This document shows, one piece after another, positions 47,155 to 51,262 of a stretch of DNA of 51,262 bases. This DNA comes from a virus. How positions within the stretch are numbered: position 1 is the first letter of the stretch; every line of letters begins with the position of its first letter. The notes under the pieces are model-generated. The model was given only the letters and a program-made list of their open reading frames with translations, was not told where the DNA came from and did not search any database. The position numbers and the translations under genes were made by a program. The stretch spans positions 1 through 51,262 of IMG/VR virus record IMGVR_UViG_3300047476_000418, one strand, 5' to 3'.

Positions 47155-47637
47155 TCAATCAAACACGCAGTATTTACTTAAAATCTTAGCGTACTTCAAC
47201 TGCAACTTATTGTACATTCTTTTCGCTACTACTACATCTTGTACAACCAAGATTTTATCCTTGCCGTTTTCTTTCCAGATAAGCACATAAGAAAACATAT
47301 CCTTTTGATGCGGCTGTAGCTTCAAATATCCAGATAAATTACGGTGAGCTTCTTTTATGCTGTTGTAGACTTTCTTTGATATTAACCTTAAGTTGCAATA
47401 TCTGTAATCTGTTTCATCAAGATTTTTGTGCAGCACAACTTTATCTTTTTGTACAACAATATTTTGTACCAACTCAATTGCAACTTTATTAGCTTTTAAT
47501 TTTATTCTTCTAGCGTTTTTATAAAATACCAAATATCCGTCTTCATTAGGAAATATCTTACGATATCTACTATTACGTTTTAAAATAAAGAAATCACCAG
47601 TTAATATATCATAATCAATCAATTCTTTTACATTCAT
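47155..47637 (-). CDS. Degenerate HNH/NUMOD-like protein
   Basis: This encodes 160 residues from ATG 47637 (AGGAAAG ~10 bases upstream; earlier in-frame codons lack a ribosome site). The opening LIDYDILTGDFFILKRNSRYRK...DGYLVFYKNARRIKLKANKVAIELV follows the plan of phage HNH endonucleases (D-x-x-T-G-x-F, then G-Y, then a basic strand), and LHKNLDETDYRYCNLRLIS stands where D-H-I-N-G-x-x-x-D-N-R-x-x-N-L-R is normal. The catalytic H-x-N residues appear lost. It may be a nuclease relic kept as a DNA-binding protein. Confidence 0.6.
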   Translation of the reverse strand: MNVKELIDYDILTGDFFILKRNSRYRKIFPNEDGYLVFYKNARRIKLKANKVAIELVQNIVVQKDKVVLHKNLDETDYRYCNLRLISKKVYNSIKEAHRNLSGYLKLQPHQKDMFSYVLIWKENGKDKILVVQDVVVAKRMYNKLQLKYAKILSKYCVFD

Positions 47638-47721
47638 AATAAATACTTTCCTAAAGTTGACCTTTGATCTTTTTGTACAACAAACATGAAATTGATAGAA
47701 CGCTCTATATGCTCGTTTCAT

Positions 47722-47883
47722 ACCTTCAGGCTACATACCCCTAGACTACTTCAAATTGACAGCTTGTAGAAGGTTCTAGGGGCTTTGCTGAAGGTTTTAA
47801 CTGAGCAGCTTCAGTGCGAGTTGCAACGAACCGTCCGTAGGACAGGCAGAGCGCCTTGAGCGTCCAAGCATGAAAAGTTAAAA
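47722..47883. other. Nested inverted-repeat island, candidate structured RNA
   Basis: Three layers are seen: ACCTTCAG (47722-47729) with CTGAAGGT (47788-47795); inside it CCCCTAGA (47738-47745) with TCTAGGGG (47775-47782); and next to it TTTTAACT (47795-47802) with AGTTAAAA (47876-47883) enclosing GTCC-GTA-GGAC and GGAC...GTCC with inner AGGC/GCCT stems. CTGAAG can alternatively pair with CTTCAG at ~47808-47813, so the two domains are mutually exclusive at their junction. It is a GC-rich island in an AT-rich gap and could be RNA, an operator or a replication element. Confidence 0.5.
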
Positions 47884-48170
47884 TAAAATAATAAATAAAT
47901 CAAAATCTAATATAGATTACAATATAGGATTAACTTAAATATCAACTAATAGTTTATCCTATGTTATAACCTATATTAATCTTAAGTTATTATACATCTA
48001 GTTTATTTGCTTGTTAACGTAGAGTACATTTAATGTTAACATTAGCTGTTACTATTAGATATACTTATATAAGTACTAAATATAAGGTTAATGTATATAA
48101 TAACCTATATACTAACTAATGTTATAACCTATATTATATACTTATGTATTTCTTAGGGTATCACACGTTT
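47884..48170. repeat. AT-rich repeat region in the divergent gap
   Basis: This sequence of about 290 bp is nearly free of G and C, holding an 18-bp direct repeat ATGTTATAACCTATATTA at 47961-47978 and 48119-48136, a partial third copy (TAATAACCTATAT) near 48097, and an inverted TAACTTAA/TTAAGTTA pair at about 47931 and 47982. No gene is present. It lies between divergently transcribed arms and is the best candidate here for a replication origin or regulatory hub. Confidence 0.55.
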
Positions 48171-48206
48171 TTGCATTTGTCAAGTACTTTTACAAAAATA
48201 TTTTAG

Positions 48207-48235
48207 TTGACTTACGTTTGTGCCTATGCTATAAT
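48207..48235 (+). promoter_or_regulatory. Sigma-70 promoter for the PhoH-ClpP operon
   Basis: TTGACT at 48207-48212, 17-bp spacer, TATAAT at 48230-48235. The leader ends in AAGAAGGAGTACCT before the ATG at 48282. Confidence 0.9.
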
Positions 48236-48281
48236 TGAGCTAACACAGACTTAGTGTTGATCAACTTAAGAAGGAGTACCT

Positions 48282-48557
48282 ATGGAAATTAAAAGAATTG
48301 AAACTTATAGCTTATATGAGTTCTGTCAAGCAGTACAACAAAGTATCATTGAAGGTTGGAGATTTGACTTTGATAGCAACGAATTATTCCCTACAGCTTT
48401 TGGTTCAATGCTAGTTACTGGTATGGTTAAAGCTGAACCTAAAATTAAAGGTCCAACTGAATTAGTTACTGAAGATAAACCTGAAGTTCTTGTACAAGAT
48501 AATACTGAAGATAAACCTGAAGTTAAACGAGGTCGTAAACCAAAAGATAATACCTGA
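48282..48557 (+). CDS. Small protein with AT-hook-like tail
   Basis: This encodes 91 residues with AAGGAGTACCT upstream. Residues 1-~50 form a compact domain (RIETYSLYEFCQAVQQSIIEGWRFDFDSNELFPTAFGSM, quoted in part) that recurs in many phage hypotheticals (E-x-x-x-A-V-Q...G-W/Y); residues 55-83 have an imperfect repeat (EDKPEV twice); the end is RGRKPKDN, matching the AT-hook core R-G-R-K/P. It could bind the minor groove of the AT-rich region just upstream. It is the first gene of its operon. Confidence 0.68.
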   Translation: MEIKRIETYSLYEFCQAVQQSIIEGWRFDFDSNELFPTAFGSMLVTGMVKAEPKIKGPTELVTEDKPEVLVQDNTEDKPEVKRGRKPKDNT

Positions 48558-48594
48558 TAGTATTTAATCCGATTAGCAGTATAGAAAGGATAAT

Positions 48595-49374
48595 ATGAAA
48601 AGAAATCAAAAAGTACAATCACAACGTGTACAAAAAGAGAAGTTCCAGCGTTCGCAGTTTCCTGTTTTACATGCAATGAACGATAAACAGCAAGAACTAT
48701 TGGAAGCTCTGAAGTATAATACTTTGGTTGTAGCTCGTGGTAGTGCAGGTACAGGTAAAACATTGTTGGCTATTCATCATGCAGCTAAGAAACTGCATTA
48801 CGGTGATATCAAAAAAGTAGTACTGATTCGTGCATATCAACCGTTAGCTGGAAGAAGCATTGGTTTTCTTCCCGGTACAGCAGAAGAGAAGTTACTTCCT
48901 TTCTATCAACAGATGATTGACTATTTTGAAGACTATCTAGGTAAAGCAACTACAGAAATTCACCTTAAGAATAAAACTATTGAGATTTGTAGCTTGGAGA
49001 CTATTCGAGGTAGAAGCTGGAATGACAGTATCATTATTGTAGATGAAAGTCAAAATTTGTTTGTACCAGAGATTCAAGCTTTGACTACTCGTGTAGGTAA
49101 TGACTCTCAGATTATCTTTTGCGGTGATAACACAGGTCCACAAACTGACGTTAAAAAAGGTATGGATGGACTAACGTACTTAGAGAAGATTTGCCAAAAG
49201 TACAACATCAATGACTGCAGCTTTACTACGTTTAGTCGTGAGCATGTGGTTCGCAGTGGATTGACCAAAGAGTTCGTTATTGCTTTTGAAGATGAAATTG
49301 AAGCTGAGTATACAAAGAACAGTGTAATTGATGAATTTAATACTAAAGGAGTAACCAATGCAAAACGTAAGTGA
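48595..49374 (+). CDS. phoH: PhoH-like ATPase
   Basis: This 259-residue protein has Walker A GSAGTGKT at 49-56 and Walker B IIIVDESQN at ~146-154, with the PhoH-typical PLAGRSIGFLPGTAEEKLLPF block, SLETIRGRSW, and FCGDNTGPQTD. The protein family is very common in phages of aquatic bacteria; its role (RNA-related helicase or nuclease partner) is unsettled. AAAGGATAAT precedes the start. It overlaps the ClpP-like gene by 17 bases, so the two are translationally coupled. Confidence 0.93.
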   Translation: MKRNQKVQSQRVQKEKFQRSQFPVLHAMNDKQQELLEALKYNTLVVARGSAGTGKTLLAIHHAAKKLHYGDIKKVVLIRAYQPLAGRSIGFLPGTAEEKLLPFYQQMIDYFEDYLGKATTEIHLKNKTIEICSLETIRGRSWNDSIIIVDESQNLFVPEIQALTTRVGNDSQIIFCGDNTGPQTDVKKGMDGLTYLEKICQKYNINDCSFTTFSREHVVRSGLTKEFVIAFEDEIEAEYTKNSVIDEFNTKGVTNAKRK

Positions 49375-50056
49375 ATTGTATAACAATGAACGCAAGGTAA
49401 GTAAATACAAAAATAATCCAGCTTTAGCCCGTAATGACGATGACGAAGATGATGAAGTTACTGTACGTGGATCGCTGCAGCATTTACCTTACTTTGAAAG
49501 TACCAAAACAAATCGTTGCATTAAGATGTATCTAGATGAAAATATCAAGGAAGCTAAATATTATCGCTCTTGGTTACAAGCTGTAGATTCATTGGGTGAA
49601 GGTGATCTGATCTTGATCAATATCAATAGCTACGGTGGTCAACTAGACGGTGCAATTGCTATTATCAACGCTATTCAAAATACTGACGCAGACGTACACG
49701 CAAGTATTGAAGGTGTAGCAGCTAGTGCAGCTTCTTTGATTGCTCTTGCAGCACCAAGCATTAGCGTATCGCCTTACGCTACAATGATGGTTCACTCTGC
49801 TACGTTTGGAGCTTTTGGTAAGCAGTCAGATGTTATCTCCCACGCTTCATTCGTAGATAAGCAAGTTCGCAATCTCATGGGTAGCGTATACAAGGACTTT
49901 CTAACCGATAAAGAACTTGAAGAAGTTATTATGGGTAAAGAGATGTGGTTTGACGCTGAAGAGATTGTACGAAGGTTAGAGCTTAGAGCAGAGTTACAGG
50001 AAAAGAGAGCTAAAGCTGAAGCTAAGAGTACAAAAGCACTTGCAAAAAGCAAGTAA
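49358..50056 (+). CDS. ClpP-like serine protease
   Basis: This encodes 232 residues. The ClpP/crotonase-fold core has NINSYGGQLDGAIAI, GVAASAASLIALAA with nucleophile S123, and MMVHSATFGAFG with H146. The N-terminal ~40 residues are an acidic extension and the C-terminus (~205-232) a Lys/Ala/Glu tail. Phage ClpP-like enzymes often serve as prohead proteases, but here the gene is in a separate plus-strand operon with phoH and an XkdF-like protease already sits in the head module. It may instead act on host or early phage proteins. No partner ATPase is visible. Confidence 0.88.
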   Translation: MQNVSELYNNERKVSKYKNNPALARNDDDEDDEVTVRGSLQHLPYFESTKTNRCIKMYLDENIKEAKYYRSWLQAVDSLGEGDLILININSYGGQLDGAIAIINAIQNTDADVHASIEGVAASAASLIALAAPSISVSPYATMMVHSATFGAFGKQSDVISHASFVDKQVRNLMGSVYKDFLTDKELEEVIMGKEMWFDAEEIVRRLELRAELQEKRAKAEAKSTKALAKSK

Positions 50057-50084
50057 AGCTAAAAAATAAAATTAAAATTTACAA

Positions 50085-50117
50085 CCCCTTGGTTTAACAG
50101 CCTTGGGGTTTTTTCTT
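50085..50117 (+). terminator. Rho-independent terminator after the ClpP-like gene
   Basis: CCCC-TT-GG (50085-50092) pairs with CC-TT-GGGG (50101-50108) as a stem with a TT/TT internal loop, loop TTTAACAG, followed by TTTTTTCTTT. It closely resembles the hairpins at 4066 and 7216. Confidence 0.8.
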
Positions 50118-50626
50118 TGGGTAAATATCAGAAGGGTTTAAAGCCTTTAGAATGCATTATTGAGTGTAACTGCTAGTTGGTATGCTGAAGGTTATTTAAG
50201 GCTGTCTATGGCAGTTTTAAGCGCATTGTTGAGGGTGTAAATAGCGAATAACAGCACTCGAATGCAAGTTTGAGGCTTGATTTTGGGTTGTAATTGACGT
50301 TTTAGTACGGGGTAGATGTGTGGAGTTGAGCGAATATTGATCTGCAGTTAGTCATAGGTGCTTGATGGAGGCCGTTACTCTACCCTGTGATAATACTACG
50401 ATTCTAAAATATCTGGTATAACATTCTGATATAACCGAAGGTCTATTATATGGTTTTCTATATGCTTGAATAACCTACACTGTATGATGTGGCTTAGGCG
50501 AATTTTTTTTGCGAGTATTACTGTACGTTTATACAGTATTACATTTTGGCCTTTGCGCTTTGCTTGCATAGTGTCACCGGCTGACAAATTAAGCCACCAA
50601 TAATAAACCCGCCGATTAACTACAAT
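50118..50626. other. About 500 bp without a convincing gene
   Basis: Only short ORFs without ribosome sites are present. Visible signals are a perfect TACTGTA/TACAGTA hairpin (near 50519-50538), a run of eight T at about 50504, and GTA-rich spacing. A copy of the sequence AACCCGCC recurs three times near its right end (50606, 50634 in inverted form and 50654), belonging to the next unit's terminator. It could be an end of the phage's transcription arm or a late-acquired junction. Confidence 0.5.
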
Positions 50627-50661
50627 AAAAAAGGCGGGTTATACCTCACGATATACCCGCC
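50627..50661 (-). terminator. Rho-independent terminator of the Gp88-like unit
   Basis: On the minus strand GGCGGGT (complement of 50655-50661) pairs with ACCCGCC (complement of 50633-50639) around about 15 bases, followed by TTTTTTATT. An additional GGCGGGTTT copy lies just beyond and allows an alternative stem. Confidence 0.8.
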
Positions 50662-50674
50662 GATATTATGCCGA

Positions 50675-50791
50675 TTAAACCCGTTTATATTTATGTTGAA
50701 TATAAGCGCATGCAATCAATACACCGATAATAAACCAGCACAATATATAAGCGCAAAACAAAAGAATAAACCAATATTTAATTATATGCAT
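50675..50791 (-). CDS. 38-residue membrane protein
   Basis: This ORF starts with ATG at 50791 behind AAAGGGATAAT and stops with TAA at 50675-50677. It is hydrophobic and aromatic (IIKYWFILLFCAYILCWFII, then GVLIACAYIQHKYKRV) with one or two helices and a basic C-terminus, so it should insert in the inner membrane with its C-terminus inside. It begins 12 bases after the Gp88-like stop and ends before a good terminator. Too short for routine ORF calls but well supported. Function unknown. Confidence 0.65.
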   Translation of the reverse strand: MHIIKYWFILLFCAYILCWFIIGVLIACAYIQHKYKRV

Positions 50792-50803
50792 ATTATCCCT
50801 TTA

Positions 50804-51262
50804 TTAATTATTAACTACAAAACCCGTATTATCTGATTTTGCTTTGCCTTTTGCATATAATCCGACAATAACCCCTTTTGGGTCAATATGCCGAATATCT
50901 GAATTATCGCCATTAACTACAGATAACCCCATAAAATAATCCGGGATATTATCTTTATTTTTAAATACTACGGCGATTCTCATTTTATTATCAATTGCTT
51001 TATTAACGTATTTAATAAACTCTGGTTTGCCTGAATAACTAAATGTCAAATCATAATTAGCGGGTATATTATCCCGATTAATAATCTTTGTATAATCATA
51101 AAATTGAATATCGGGGAATAATTCCATAATGTTGTTATATGATTTACCCTCATATTCAAAACCGATATTTTCCCATTTAATATCGCTTGTGCCATTTAAT
51201 CGAATAAGGGGAATTAATCCCAGTTTATTTGCCTTTTTAATCAGTGATTTAATATTATCAAT
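50804..51262 (-). CDS. Gp88-like phage protein, cut by the window end
   Basis: The frame is open to the window edge, giving the C-terminal 152 residues; an internal ATG at 51127 is not the start because upstream codons continue the same family pattern (IKKANKLGLIPLIRLNGTSD then WENIGFEYEG). The text MELFPDIQFYDYTKI, NYDLTFSYS, RIAVVFKNKD, DPKGVIVGLYAKGKAK and TGFVV follows the C-terminal half of the phage gene-product-88 family, first described in mycobacteriophage. Its function is unknown there too. It is transcribed leftward with the 38-residue membrane gene. Confidence 0.8.
   Translation of the reverse strand: MDNIKSLIKKANKLGLIPLIRLNGTSDIKWENIGFEYEGKSYNNIMELFPDIQFYDYTKIINRDNIPANYDLTFSYSGKPEFIKYVNKAIDNKMRIAVVFKNKDNIPDYFMGLSVVNGDNSDIRHIDPKGVIVGLYAKGKAKSDNTGFVVNN

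Noticed and set aside
50396-50587. Minus-strand 63-residue ORF in the gene-poor right end
   Set aside because: No ribosome site precedes it, the composition is unlike neighbouring genes, and it overlaps a perfect TACTGTA/TACAGTA hairpin; treated as noncoding.
1-51262. Signs of lysogeny (integrase, repressor, attachment site)
   Set aside because: None of the readable genes fits; the HTH at 6210 is fused to an exonuclease and the MbcA-like fragment at 131 is not a repressor. The rest of the genome is not visible, so this only concerns the window.

Overview
The window is a stretch of a double-stranded DNA bacteriophage genome with siphovirus (long, non-contractile tail) morphology; a phage gene is cut at each end, so the genome extends beyond the window. 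A Gram-negative host is implied by a nested inner/outer-membrane spanin pair, a lambda-like tail tip protein fused to an NlpC/P60 hydrolase, and consensus sigma-70 type promoters (TTGAYN, 17 bp, TATAAT) in front of many operons. The DNA is AT-rich. No integrase, repressor or other lysogeny gene is visible. DNA polymerase, helicase and primase are not in the window and presumably lie outside it.

Left plus-strand arm (1-12.8 kb): small unknown genes, tRNA-Arg and tRNA-Met genes flanking a nucleotidyltransferase-like gene and three tandem paralogues, then a replication, recombination and nucleotide module. This holds a single-stranded DNA-binding protein with the acidic tail, a FEN-like 5'-3' exonuclease, an endonuclease VII-like resolvase, an HTH plus DEDDy exonuclease plus Zn-ribbon fusion, a MazG-like pyrophosphohydrolase, a dATP/dGTP diphosphohydrolase-like protein, class I ribonucleotide reductase NrdA and NrdB, a free-standing HNH endonuclease and a thioredoxin. 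A bidirectional terminator at about 12.84 kb separates this arm from the convergent late block.

Minus-strand late block (12.9-47.6 kb, read right to left): a structured AT-rich start region, a small RNA-like leader, a tRNA cluster (Thr, Glu, Asn, Ser, Pro, Trp, one degenerate tRNA, Tyr) with an HNH gene inside it, a poly-glycine adhesin-like protein, terminase small and large subunits, portal and a GIY-YIG endonuclease. Next comes an unusual fibre cassette containing a collagen-like S74 fibre translationally coupled to a 2OG-Fe(II) (prolyl-4-hydroxylase-like) oxygenase. Then follow the XkdF-like prohead protease, scaffold, decoration protein, major capsid protein, head-tail connectors, tail tube, tail chaperones expressed through a probable +1 frameshift, tape measure, tail tip genes including a K-I-J fusion, an S74 tail fibre, membrane and holin candidates (one with an EF-hand), Rz/Rz1 spanins and an M15 peptidase endolysin.

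Right plus-strand arm (48.2-50.1 kb): a short operon from a consensus promoter with an AT-hook-like small protein, PhoH and a ClpP-like protease, ended by a terminator. Beyond it lie about 500 bp without a convincing gene and a separate minus-strand unit with a 38-residue membrane protein and a Gp88-like protein cut by the window end.

The layout is a divergent, strand-switched genome: early and metabolic genes on the plus strand, virion and lysis genes on the minus strand, with an AT-rich divergent region at 47.6-48.2 kb that could serve for transcription control or replication initiation. The observations that look least explained are the oxygenase-collagen pair, the promoter-driven noncoding leader at 46.9-47.1 kb, the nested-stem island at 47.7-47.9 kb, the D-arm-poor tRNA, the frameshift site without the usual slippery heptamer, and the recurrent promoter-then-hairpin intergenic cassettes.
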